From Acidobacteriota bacterium (GTDB lineage Bacteria; Acidobacteriota; Holophagae; Thermotomaculales; Thermotomaculaceae), in the NCBI GenBank assembly GCA_027067895.1, contig JAMOUY010000167.1, forward strand, positions 1-9,473: DNA of 9,473 bases, read 5' to 3'. Position numbers and translations under genes: made by a program. Position 1 is the stretch's first letter, and the number at the start of each line of letters is the position of its first letter. Below the pieces are notes generated by a model that saw only the letters and a list, made by a program, of their open reading frames with translations, made no database searches and had not been told where the DNA came from. Shown in pieces: positions 1-5,786 of this stretch.

Positions 1-674
1 GACACAGCCTCTTCAAGGCTTTTGCCCAGTGCAAGGTTTGAGGCTATTGCGCTTGAAAGCGCACATCCTGTCCCCCTTGTGTTCTGGGTTTCAATCCTTT
101 TTCCTTTGAAAATTTTTGTTTGATTTTCCGTTATAAGCAAATCGTCCGGCTTTTTTAAATGTCCGCCTTTTATGAGAACGTTTTTAAACCCCGACTCTTT
201 CAGCGCCATTCCCATATCTTTTTGTCCTTTGTTTTTCAGTCCCGATATTTCCTCTGCTTCCGGGATGTTTGGCGTTAGAAGAAAAACCTTTTCTGCGTTT
301 TGTTTTAAGGCGGGTATTAAATCATTGTCCCCCACCTTTCCTTTGGTTGAGGTTTTCAAAACAGGGTCAACAATGGTCTTTATTCCTTTTTCGGAAAGAA
401 TTGAAAGTGCAGTTTCAAGGTTTTCCCCGCTTCCGATTAGCCCGATTTTTGCGTATTCAACCGGATAAAATCCGAGAATGGATTTCAACTGTCTTTCAAT
501 CTGGGTTGGGGTCAAGATGTCCATTCCGAAAAAACCGGTTGAGTTTTGATAGGTTATTGCCGACGCAACAGGCAACGGATATGTTTTGAAAAATGCGCAA
601 ACCTTTATGTCGCTTGCAAGCCCTGCCCCGCCAGAAGGGTCAAGGCCCCCGATAACGATTACCGCTTTTTGCAT
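1..674 (-). CDS. thiD: Hydroxymethylpyrimidine/phosphomethylpyrimidine kinase, C-terminus cut by window edge
   Basis: The protein phosphorylates 4-amino-5-hydroxymethyl-2-methylpyrimidine and then its monophosphate, supplying the pyrimidine half of thiamine diphosphate in the cytoplasm. Read on the minus strand from ATG at 674, 224 codons are open to base 1, against a usual length near 260, so about 35 residues are missing. Visible ribokinase-fold marks are the N-terminal substrate loop GGLDPSGGAG (residues 9-18), DPVLKTSTKG (about 118-127), LTPNIPEAEEISGL in the middle, LIKGGHL, and the ATP/anion-hole motif TRGTGCALSSAIA (199-211) with Cys204 in the position typical of ThiD. The start follows the upstream stop codon immediately. 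Only a weak AGGGA lies about 16 nt before the ATG, so translation is probably coupled to the lipoprotein gene. A pyridoxal kinase of the same fold is a less likely alternative. No other thi gene is in view. Confidence 0.93.
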   Translation of the reverse strand, partial: MQKAVIVIGGLDPSGGAGLASDIKVCAFFKTYPLPVASAITYQNSTGFFGMDILTPTQIERQLKSILGFYPVEYAKIGLIGSGENLETALSILSEKGIKTIVDPVLKTSTKGKVGDNDLIPALKQNAEKVFLLTPNIPEAEEISGLKNKGQKDMGMALKESGFKNVLIKGGHLKKPDDLLITENQTKIFKGKRIETQNTRGTGCALSSAIASNLALGKSLEEAV

Positions 675-1115
675 TTAGTTGCTGGAAATTCCCTGAAACT
701 CTTTGTATTTTGAACAATCCTTTTTTGCCGGGCCAATCGTGGCTTTTTTTACCAAAACAGCCATAACATTGAATTCTTTGTTTGGTATTTTTTGGATAAA
801 CCTTTTCAGTTTGTATCCGCCTATGTCGCTTACGTCAACCACTATTGTGTCTTCCCCTATTACTTTGTCGTGGGCGTCGTAGCGAAGCACCTTCAATGTA
901 AGGTATTTAAGTGCCGGTTTTGAGTTTTTGTTTTCAATGGCAAACTCAACGTTAAGGTAAGCGGGGTCGCCGTTTTCGTCCCTAACAAGGTTGAAGCCGA
1001 GAGTTTTAACAATGTATTTGCTTCTGTAAGCCATTGCTTCCCTTAAAGGGTCGTTGTTGCAGGAAACGCTTGCCAAAATTATTAGAAATATTGCGGAAAA
1101 TATTATCTTTTTCAT
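675..1115 (-). CDS. Small probable lipoprotein, FxLYD/LEA14-like beta domain
   Basis: A 146-residue protein of unknown function. The N-terminus is Met-Lys-Lys, a hydrophobic run (residues 4-15) and Ala-Ser-Val-Ser-Cys with Cys19 as a likely lipidation site. The lipobox is imperfect because position -3 is Ser rather than Leu, but -1 Ser is acceptable, and Asn-Asn-Asp follows. Residues 34-115 look like a single beta-sandwich: the segments YLNVEFAIENKNS, LTLKVLRYDAHDKVIGEDT and a late hydrophobic strand recall the FxLYD or LEA14-type pattern of extracytoplasmic proteins. This fold call is inference from pattern only. A second cysteine sits at residue 134. AAGGGGG lies 4 nt before the ATG, a good ribosome binding site. 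It is the first gene of a minus-strand unit with thiD, from a promoter at 1145-1153. Nothing else suggests a role in thiamine metabolism. Confidence 0.75.
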   Translation of the reverse strand: MKKIIFSAIFLIILASVSCNNDPLREAMAYRSKYIVKTLGFNLVRDENGDPAYLNVEFAIENKNSKPALKYLTLKVLRYDAHDKVIGEDTIVVDVSDIGGYKLKRFIQKIPNKEFNVMAVLVKKATIGPAKKDCSKYKEFQGISSN

Positions 1116-1144
1116 TTTTCCCCCTTACTCTGTTTTTCTTCTTT

Positions 1145-1153
1145 ATTATACCA
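1145..1153 (-). promoter_or_regulatory. Extended -10 promoter for lipoprotein-thiD
   Basis: Read on the minus strand this is TGGTATAAT, a perfect extended -10 for the housekeeping sigma factor. No good -35 is present 17 nt upstream (AACAAC), as is common for extended -10 promoters. Transcription should begin near 1138, about 23 nt before the lipoprotein ATG. Confidence 0.65.
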
Positions 1154-1186
1154 TTACCGCAATTTTTGTTGTTGAGTATTTTTTGA

Positions 1187-1195
1187 TGGTATAAT
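1187..1195 (+). promoter_or_regulatory. Extended -10 promoter for rnj
   Basis: TGGTATAAT, a perfect extended -10. The best -35 candidate is TTGTTG at 1166-1171 with an 18-nt spacer, matching the consensus at three positions. The start site should lie near 1202, giving a leader of about 26 nt that contains AAAGGGG (1216-1222), 5 nt before the rnj ATG. Confidence 0.7.
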
Positions 1196-1227
1196 CAATT
1201 GAAAAAACATAACGCAAAGGGGTTTTT

Positions 1228-2922
1228 ATGGAAATTTTACCGTATAAAAAAAATACCGTTCAACTTTTTCCCATAGGCGGTTTGGGGGAATTCGGCATGA
1301 ATTCCATGTTTTTAAGGGTTAACGATGCCGGATTGATTATTGACGCAGGCGCCATGTTTCCCGATTTTGACCAGCCGGGTATAGACGTTGTTATTCCCGA
1401 TTATTCCTTTTTTGACGAGCACGGAATAAAGGATTTGATTAAGGGAATCGTTATTACCCATGCCCATGAAGACCACATAGGCGCCATTCCGTTTTTGTGT
1501 CAGGATTTGGACAGGGATATTGACATTTACGGCACAAAATTAACCATAGGGTTTATAAAGAAAAAACTTGAAGAGCATAAATTTAACCACAAGATAAACC
1601 TTCATGTTGTAAAGGCGGGGGAAAGTATACGCTTTAACGAGATTAAGGTTAACTTTATTCAGGTAACCCACAGCATAGTGGACAGTCTTGCTCTTTTTAT
1701 TGAAACCCCTTTCGGAAACGTTTTTCACACCGGGGATTTCAAGATAGACAAAACGCCGATTGACAATAGGCACTTTGACTTTGCCGGATTTGCAAAAGCG
1801 GGCGAGAAGGGGGTTGACCTTTTGCTTGCCGATTCCACAAACGTTGAAAGAAAAGGATACACTTTGTCCGAAAAAGTTGTAGGAGAAAGCCTTGAAAGAA
1901 TTATTGCAAAATCGGAGTCAAAGGTTATAATTGCCTGTTTTTCTTCCCACATTCACAGGGTGCAGCAGGTTTTAACAGTTGCAAGAAAGTTAAACAGAAA
2001 GGTTGCCCTTGTGGGCACAAGCCTTATAAACGCTTTTAACGTTGCCAAGGGGTTGGGGTATTTAAGAATTCCGCCGGAAGTTTTGATAAATGATAGGGAT
2101 ATTCCTGAAATTCCCCCTCACAGGCTGATAATTATTACGACAGGCTCTCAGGGTGAGCCTATGAGCGCTCTTTCAAGAATTGTAAGAAACGAGCATAAGA
2201 GAATTAAGGTTGAGGAAGGGGATACGGTAATAATTTCCGCAAAGACAATTCCGGGAAACGAAAAGCCTGTTTTAAAAATTATTAACACCCTTTACAGAAA
2301 AGGTGCCGAGGTTTTTTACGAAGAAGTTTCCGAAGTCCATGTTTCAGGACATGCGTCAAAGGAAGAATTGAAGATGGTTTTTTCAATGATTAAACCTAAA
2401 TTCTTTATTCCCGTCCACGGGGAAATGAAGCAGTTGCACCATCACATGCTTCTTGCAAAGGAAATGGGTATGCATAGAAAGGACATAAGAATAATTGAAG
2501 ACGGGGACGTGATTGAGTTGTCAAAAAAAGGTTTGAGGTATTTGGGTAAAATCCAAATCGGCAAAAAACTTATAGAAGGAAGCGGTTTTGACGAGGTTGA
2601 GGAAATCGCTTTAAAAGACAGAAGAAGAATGGCTGAGGACGGAATAATAATAATCACCATGGTCGTTGACTCAAAAACGGCAGACCTTGTCGGAGATGTT
2701 GAGGTTATAACAAGGGGGTTTATCTTGTTGTCCGACAGCGAAAACGAAAAGCAGATTAACGAAATGAAAGATATTGTGAGAGAAAGGTTTTATAGCCTTG
2801 AAGAGTCTATGAGGGTGGATTGGGAATACACAAGACCTCATATTCGTTCTGCGCTGAAAAAGTATATAAAAAAAAGATTTAATGCATTTCCGGTAATTTT
2901 ACCTATAATTTTAACTGTGTAG
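1228..2922 (+). CDS. rnj: Ribonuclease J
   Basis: A metallo-beta-lactamase/beta-CASP ribonuclease with 5'-to-3' exonuclease and endonuclease activity, acting in mRNA turnover and rRNA maturation. At 564 residues it matches the family length of about 555. The N-terminus carries the IGGLGEFGMN motif (16-25). Two-zinc ligands are visible in THAHEDH (77-83: His78, His80, Asp82, His83), VTHS (His148), HTGDF (Asp170) and PVHGE (His397). The beta-CASP part shows FSSHIHR (238-244), TGSQGEP (305-311) and VSGHAS (372-377). Residues from about 450 form the RNase J C-terminal domain, ending in the hydrophobic FPVILPIILTV, so the gene is complete. The start is fixed by AAAGGGG 5 nt upstream. It stands first in a plus-strand run with pyrH and frr, with 33 nt to pyrH. 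It is probably the only RNase J needed, but J1 versus J2 type cannot be judged here. Confidence 0.97.
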   Translation: MEILPYKKNTVQLFPIGGLGEFGMNSMFLRVNDAGLIIDAGAMFPDFDQPGIDVVIPDYSFFDEHGIKDLIKGIVITHAHEDHIGAIPFLCQDLDRDIDIYGTKLTIGFIKKKLEEHKFNHKINLHVVKAGESIRFNEIKVNFIQVTHSIVDSLALFIETPFGNVFHTGDFKIDKTPIDNRHFDFAGFAKAGEKGVDLLLADSTNVERKGYTLSEKVVGESLERIIAKSESKVIIACFSSHIHRVQQVLTVARKLNRKVALVGTSLINAFNVAKGLGYLRIPPEVLINDRDIPEIPPHRLIIITTGSQGEPMSALSRIVRNEHKRIKVEEGDTVIISAKTIPGNEKPVLKIINTLYRKGAEVFYEEVSEVHVSGHASKEELKMVFSMIKPKFFIPVHGEMKQLHHHMLLAKEMGMHRKDIRIIEDGDVIELSKKGLRYLGKIQIGKKLIEGSGFDEVEEIALKDRRRMAEDGIIIITMVVDSKTADLVGDVEVITRGFILLSDSENEKQINEMKDIVRERFYSLEESMRVDWEYTRPHIRSALKKYIKKRFNAFPVILPIILTV

Positions 2923-2955
2923 TATAATTTTTTTGAAATACTTTAAGGAGAAGAT

Positions 2956-3687
2956 ATGAGTAATCCGGTTTATAAAAGGATTTTGTTAAAGTTAAGCGGA
3001 GAGGCGCTTGAAGGAAACCAGAATTTCGGCATAGACCCAGCCGTTGTAAAAAGGCTTGCGAAAGAGATTGTTGAGGTTCACAAGTTAGGCGTTCAAATGG
3101 GTATTGTCATAGGCGGCGGAAATATTTTCAGAGGGGTTTCCGGAAGCAAGCAGGGACTTGACAGGGTAACGGGCGATTATATGGGGATGCTCGCAACTTT
3201 GATTAACTGCTTATCTTTGCAGGATGCTATTGAAAAGGAAGGTGTGCCCACAAGGGTTATGTCCGCCATTGAGGTAAAAGAGGTTGCCGAGCCTTTTATT
3301 AAAAGAAGGGCGGTAAGGCACCTTGAAAAAGGGAGAATTGTCATATTCGGTGCGGGGACTGGAAATCCTTTCTTTACCACCGATACGGCGGCGGCTTTAA
3401 GGGCGATAGAGATAAATGCCGAAGTTTTGCTTAAAGCCACAAAGGTTGACGGGGTTTACACCGCAGACCCGGTAAAGGTGAAGACCGCCGAGTTATTAAA
3501 AGAAGTGGATTATATGACTGTTTTGAAACACGGACTAAAAGTGATGGATTCAACCGCAATTTCGTTGAGTATGGAAAATTCTCTTGATATAATAGTTTTT
3601 AACATTAAAAAAGAAGGCAATTTGCTAAAAGTGGTTTGCGGAGAAAAAATAGGAACAAGGGTAATAAAAGGAGGAAGCAATGATTAA
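2956..3687 (+). CDS. pyrH: UMP kinase (uridylate kinase)
   Basis: Converts UMP to UDP with ATP, the first dedicated phosphorylation in pyrimidine nucleotide supply. It belongs to the bacterial amino-acid-kinase-fold family, normally a cytoplasmic hexamer, and its 243 residues are the usual length. Motifs in order are LLKLSGEAL (10-18, phosphate-binding Lys12), [10 protein letters not shown] (51-60), [12 protein letters not shown] (73-84, UMP-binding Asp74), [15 protein letters not shown] (132-146) and [13 protein letters not shown] (160-172). AAGGAG ends 6 nt before the ATG. The last codons overlap frr by 8 nt, so pyrH and frr are translationally linked. In many bacteria the pair follows rpsB-tsf; here rnj sits upstream instead. 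The transcript most likely comes from the rnj promoter. Confidence 0.97.
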   Translation: MSNPVYKRILLKLSGEALEGNQNFGIDPAVVKRLAKEIVEVHKLGVQMGIVIGGGNIFRGVSGSKQGLDRVTGDYMGMLATLINCLSLQDAIEKEGVPTRVMSAIEVKEVAEPFIKRRAVRHLEKGRIVIFGAGTGNPFFTTDTAAALRAIEINAEVLLKATKVDGVYTADPVKVKTAELLKEVDYMTVLKHGLKVMDSTAISLSMENSLDIIVFNIKKEGNLLKVVCGEKIGTRVIKGGSND

Positions 3688-4237
3688 AGATGTTTTGAAA
3701 GACGCAGAAAATCACATGAAAAAAACGGTTGAGGTTTTTAAGCATGAGATTGCTTCTTTAAGGACAGGCAAGGCGAGTGCGTCCATACTTGACAGTGTGC
3801 AGGTTGAGTATTACGGTACCACAATGCCTTTGCACCAGATAGCCACAATTTCTGCCCCGGATGCCACCTTGATTGTGGTAACCCCTTACGACATGACAGC
3901 CTTGCAGGCTATTGAAAAGGCTATCAGGGAGGCGGATTTAGGCCTCAATCCTTCAAACGACGGAAAGAAAATTATGGTTCCCGTTCCCCCTTTAACCGAA
4001 GAAAGAAGAAAAACTCTTGTTAAAAAACTTCATGAATATGCGGAGCAGTGCAGAGTTGCTGTTAGAAATATCAGAAGAGACGCAAGAGACAAAGTTAAAC
4101 ATATGATGAAAGACAAGGAAATTTCGGAAGACGATGAAAGAAGGGCCGAGGACGAAATTCAGAAGTTAACCGATAAATATATTGGCGAAATAGACAGCAT
4201 TTCCAAAAAGAAGGAAGAAGACATTATGCATGTTTAA
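3680..4237 (+). CDS. frr: Ribosome recycling factor
   Basis: With EF-G, this protein splits the post-termination ribosome into subunits so they can be reused. It has 185 residues, the family norm. Domain I helices and the domain II insert are both present: [12 protein letters not shown] (27-38), [10 protein letters not shown] (42-51), [19 protein letters not shown] (88-106), then [29 protein letters not shown] with Arg132, matching the conserved functional arginine region of the family. The C-terminal helix is highly charged and ends in a Lys/Glu-rich stretch. The start ATG lies inside the end of pyrH (ATGATTAA), preceded by GGAGG at a good distance (3671-3675). The stop overlaps the following secreted-protein gene by 8 nt in the same geometry. 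Confidence 0.97.
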   Translation: MIKDVLKDAENHMKKTVEVFKHEIASLRTGKASASILDSVQVEYYGTTMPLHQIATISAPDATLIVVTPYDMTALQAIEKAIREADLGLNPSNDGKKIMVPVPPLTEERRKTLVKKLHEYAEQCRVAVRNIRRDARDKVKHMMKDKEISEDDERRAEDEIQKLTDKYIGEIDSISKKKEEDIMHV

Positions 4238-4685
4238 GCCGTTTGTTTTTTCTTGGCTTTTGCTTTTTTGCTTTTTTAACCTTTTTGCAAGCAATGGAAT
4301 TTTAAAAGACAAAGTTGTGTTTGTTTTTAAAGATGATGTTGTGACCGAAAGCGATTTAAGGGCTTTTTCGTTTATTCTCAACATTCCTTTGGCTGAAAGG
4401 GAGAGTTTGCTTGCGAAGGTTGTTGAAATTGAAAAAAGTTATTACTGTTTGAAAGAAAATTATCCCTTTGAGGGGGAGTTTTTAAAAGAATTCCCCGGTG
4501 TTTTTTATCAGTTTAATTTGTTAAAGGGAAACCGTTTTGTTGTTTCCGATGATTTGAAAAAATATGATATTGATTTTGAAATCTTAAAACAAAACCTTTT
4601 CAAATTGCTGTTTGTAGTTAAATATTCGCTTCTTTTGGATGATGGGTCGGATTGCATTAGGCAACCTGTTTTTTTTGTTAATTAA
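4230..4685 (+). CDS. Secreted SurA-like N-terminal domain protein without isomerase domain
   Basis: A 151-residue protein that I do not recognise by name. Residues 1-20 form a Sec signal peptide: Lys3, a hydrophobic run rich in Phe and Leu, and Phe-Ala-Ser as a plausible cleavage site. The mature part opens with KVVFVFKDDVVTESDLRAF (28-46), which resembles the start of SurA/PpiC-type chaperones (a strand, then Asp-Asp-Val-Ile-Thr, then a helix). Residues 105-135 (VSDDLKKYDIDFEILKQNL onward) resemble the later helices of the SurA N-domain. No parvulin PPIase domain follows; the gene ends where one would begin. The following bases hold a terminator and a tRNA promoter, so it is not an obvious frameshift. 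The ATG overlaps the end of frr by 8 nt. AAGGAAG (4211-4217) is 12 nt upstream, rather far, so coupling to frr is likely. A role in envelope protein folding is inference. Confidence 0.7.
   Translation: MFKPFVFSWLLLFCFFNLFASNGILKDKVVFVFKDDVVTESDLRAFSFILNIPLAERESLLAKVVEIEKSYYCLKENYPFEGEFLKEFPGVFYQFNLLKGNRFVVSDDLKKYDIDFEILKQNLFKLLFVVKYSLLLDDGSDCIRQPVFFVN
4648..4676 (+). terminator. Probable intrinsic terminator inside the end of the SurA-like gene
   Basis: A short hairpin, TTGC/GCAA with a 5-nt loop (4652-4664), is extended by C-G, G-T and G-C pairs across one A-C mismatch. Eight T residues follow (4669-4676). It lies in the last codons of the upstream gene and just before the tRNA promoter, which suits the end of the rnj transcript. 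The stem is weak. Confidence 0.45.
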
Positions 4686-4687
4686 GT

Positions 4688-4715
4688 TTGATTTTTTCGG
4701 CAAATTCTATATAAT
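4688..4715 (+). promoter_or_regulatory. Promoter for tRNA-Pro
   Basis: TTGATT (4688-4693), a 16-nt spacer and a consensus TATAAT (4710-4715). The predicted start near 4722 leaves a 5' leader of about 8 nt before the mature tRNA. Confidence 0.7.
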
Positions 4716-4729
4716 ACTATTTTGCAGGT

Positions 4730-4806
4730 CGGAGCGTGGCGCAGCCTGGTAGCGCACACCCTTGGGGTGGGTGGGGTCGGAGGTTCAAATCCTCTCGCTC
4801 CGACCA
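4730..4806 (+). tRNA. tRNA-Pro, anticodon GGG, CCA encoded
   Basis: The full cloverleaf can be drawn. The acceptor stem CGGAGCG/CGCTCCG has 7 perfect pairs and starts with C1-G72, typical of bacterial tRNA-Pro. The D stem is GCGC/GCGC with loop AGCCTGGTA. The anticodon stem is CACCC/GGGTG with loop TTGGGGT, so the anticodon is GGG at 4764-4766. The variable region has 5 nt, and the T stem GGAGG/CCTCT carries loop TTCAAAT with one G-U pair. Discriminator A4803 and encoded CCA (4804-4806) follow. It reads CCC and CCU proline codons. It has its own promoter and stands alone between protein genes. Confidence 0.97.
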
Positions 4807-4816
4807 TTTTTTATTT
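4796..4816 (+). terminator. T-run directly after the tRNA, possible terminator
   Basis: Six T residues (4807-4812), then ATTT, follow the CCA with no gap. The tRNA acceptor/T-arm helices could serve as the upstream structure for Rho-independent release. No separate hairpin is present between the tRNA and the next promoter, so this is the best candidate, but it is unproven. Confidence 0.35.
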
Positions 4817-4846
4817 CCCCTGTTTTTATTTATCCCTTTTTTATCC

Positions 4847-4873
4847 TTGTTAAGCATTGTTTTAGGTTATAAT
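4847..4873 (+). promoter_or_regulatory. Promoter immediately before the hydrolase ATG
   Basis: A consensus TATAAT at 4868-4873 ends only 6 nt before the ATG at 4880. TTGTTA at 4847-4852 could serve as -35 with a short 15-nt spacer. The usual distance from -10 to start site puts the first transcribed base at or next to the A of the ATG, which implies a leaderless mRNA. Confidence 0.55.
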
Positions 4874-4879
4874 TGAACT

Positions 4880-5683
4880 ATGAGTGAGCATTCATTCATC
4901 GTCCATGAAATAAAAGGCTATATTTCTTCTCTTTTCCTTGTTGAGGAAAATAACAGGTTTTTTTTGCTTGACGCAGGGTGCTCATGTGATTTTTACAAAA
5001 TCAAGCGTTTTTTTGAAAAGAATGGCAAACATCTTTCCTCTTTGAAATTGGTTGTTGTAACCCATATGCATCCCGACCATGCAGGGGGAGTAAGACATTT
5101 TAAAAGGTTGGGAATCCCGGTTGCGTCAACGGAAGGGGCATATAAATGGTACAGGGGGATAGGCGGATTTATTCAACACAAGATTGATACGTACCTTGCC
5201 AAATTTTCGGCAAAGAGAAAAGGGAATATAATTGAAGACGTGAGGTATGACAGGTTTTTTCAGCCGGATTTTTTGCTAAAAGACAATGATTCGTTGCCTT
5301 TTTTCCCCGATTGGAAAGCTATAAAGACACCGGGGCATACTTTTTACGATATTTCCGTTTACAATGAAGAAAAAAAAATTGTGTATTTGGCGGATTTGGT
5401 TTTGATGTTGGACGGAAAATTTGTCCTTCCCTTTCCGGTTTTGTTTCCAAAACTTATGAGAAAATCTCTTGAAAAAGTCGCTGACTTAAATTTAAAGAAA
5501 ATACTTCTTGCCCACGGAGGAATGATTGAAAACGGGGAAAACGGTATTGATTTCAGAAAAGTAATTTTGGACTTAAAAGAAAATCTCGGAGGCAAGATAA
5601 GAAAAGAATTTCGCCTGCTTTATCCCTTTTGTGTTTTCCCTCACGATAAATTGTTTTGTGTTTTTAAAAAAGGGTGCGAATAG
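4880..5683 (+). CDS. Metallo-beta-lactamase-fold hydrolase (glyoxalase II-like)
   Basis: A 267-residue, probably cytoplasmic metallohydrolase with no signal peptide. The family includes thioesterases, lactonases and glyoxalase II; the substrate here cannot be told. Zinc-ligand motifs are complete: VVVTHMHPDHAGG (58-70: His62, His64, Asp66, His67), TPGHTFYD with His153, YLADLVLML with Asp172, and LLAHGGM with His212. The middle (about 85-130) is basic and aromatic and may cap the active site. The C-terminal 40 residues are rich in Arg, Phe and Tyr. The start is certain at this end because TGA at 4874-4876 lies in frame just upstream and no other Met/Val/Leu start is close. No Shine-Dalgarno sequence is visible, unlike every neighbouring first gene. 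It is a single-gene unit between the tRNA and a possible terminator. Confidence 0.85.
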   Translation: MSEHSFIVHEIKGYISSLFLVEENNRFFLLDAGCSCDFYKIKRFFEKNGKHLSSLKLVVVTHMHPDHAGGVRHFKRLGIPVASTEGAYKWYRGIGGFIQHKIDTYLAKFSAKRKGNIIEDVRYDRFFQPDFLLKDNDSLPFFPDWKAIKTPGHTFYDISVYNEEKKIVYLADLVLMLDGKFVLPFPVLFPKLMRKSLEKVADLNLKKILLAHGGMIENGENGIDFRKVILDLKENLGGKIRKEFRLLYPFCVFPHDKLFCVFKKGCE

Positions 5684-5696
5684 TTGTGTTTATGGG

Positions 5697-5729
5697 AAAT
5701 TTATGTCCGAAATAAGGATAAATTTTTTT
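5697..5729 (+). terminator. Possible AT-rich intrinsic terminator after the hydrolase gene
   Basis: AAATTTAT-GT-CC (5697-5708) pairs with GGATAAATTT (5716-5725) around a 7-nt loop, with a 2-nt bulge on the left arm. The right arm merges into a T-tract ending at 5729. The stem is mostly A-T, and the T-tract overlaps the next promoter's -35, so confidence is modest. Confidence 0.4.
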
Positions 5730-5757
5730 GACTATTTTGCTTTTTTTATGTTATATT
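5728..5757 (+). promoter_or_regulatory. Promoter for the TPR gene, and probably recA
   Basis: TTGACT (5728-5733) and TATATT (5752-5757) are 18 nt apart, with TG one base before the -10 (5749-5750, extended -10). This is the best overall match to a housekeeping promoter in the window. Transcription should start near 5764. I see no CTGT-N8-ACAG LexA box here. Confidence 0.7.
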
Positions 5758-5772
5758 AAAGCAGAAAAATAC

Positions 5773-5780
5773 GAGGTGAG
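5773..5780 (+). promoter_or_regulatory. Ribosome binding site that fixes a GTG start
   Basis: GAGGTGAG sits 6 nt before the GTG at 5787. No ATG, GTG or TTG lies in frame between the upstream stop (TAA, 5757-5759) and this codon, so GTG is the initiator. Confidence 0.75.
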
Positions 5781-5786
5781 AGAAGG

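Larger units (their letters stand above)
1145..1195. repeat. 10-bp perfect inverted repeat joining the two divergent promoters
   Basis: ATTATACCAT at 1145-1154 is the exact reverse complement of ATGGTATAAT at 1186-1195, with 31 nt between the arms. Each arm is the extended -10 of one of two promoters facing away from each other. The symmetry may simply reflect two copies of a strong consensus, or the arms could form an operator. Confidence 0.7.

Noticed and set aside
172..589. Open plus-strand frames opposite thiD
   Set aside because: They are antisense shadows of an intact thiD with clear motifs, have no ribosome binding site, and their translations look like low-complexity reverse-frame sequence.
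1172..1177. TTGAGT as the -35 for rnj
   Set aside because: It is only 12 nt from the -10, too close for sigma-70-type recognition.
2904..2928. Two TATAAT sequences at the end of rnj as a pyrH promoter
   Set aside because: Neither has a reasonable -35 nor an extended -10 TG, and such strings arise easily in AT-rich DNA. Kept only as a possible internal promoter.
4730..4806. tRNA-Pro as an integration site for a mobile element
   Set aside because: No integrase gene and no duplicated tRNA 3' end was seen downstream in the window; the flanking genes are ordinary.
4880..5683. Second RNase J or other beta-CASP nuclease
   Set aside because: The protein has the MBL zinc motifs but no beta-CASP insert and is too short; it fits small MBL hydrolases.
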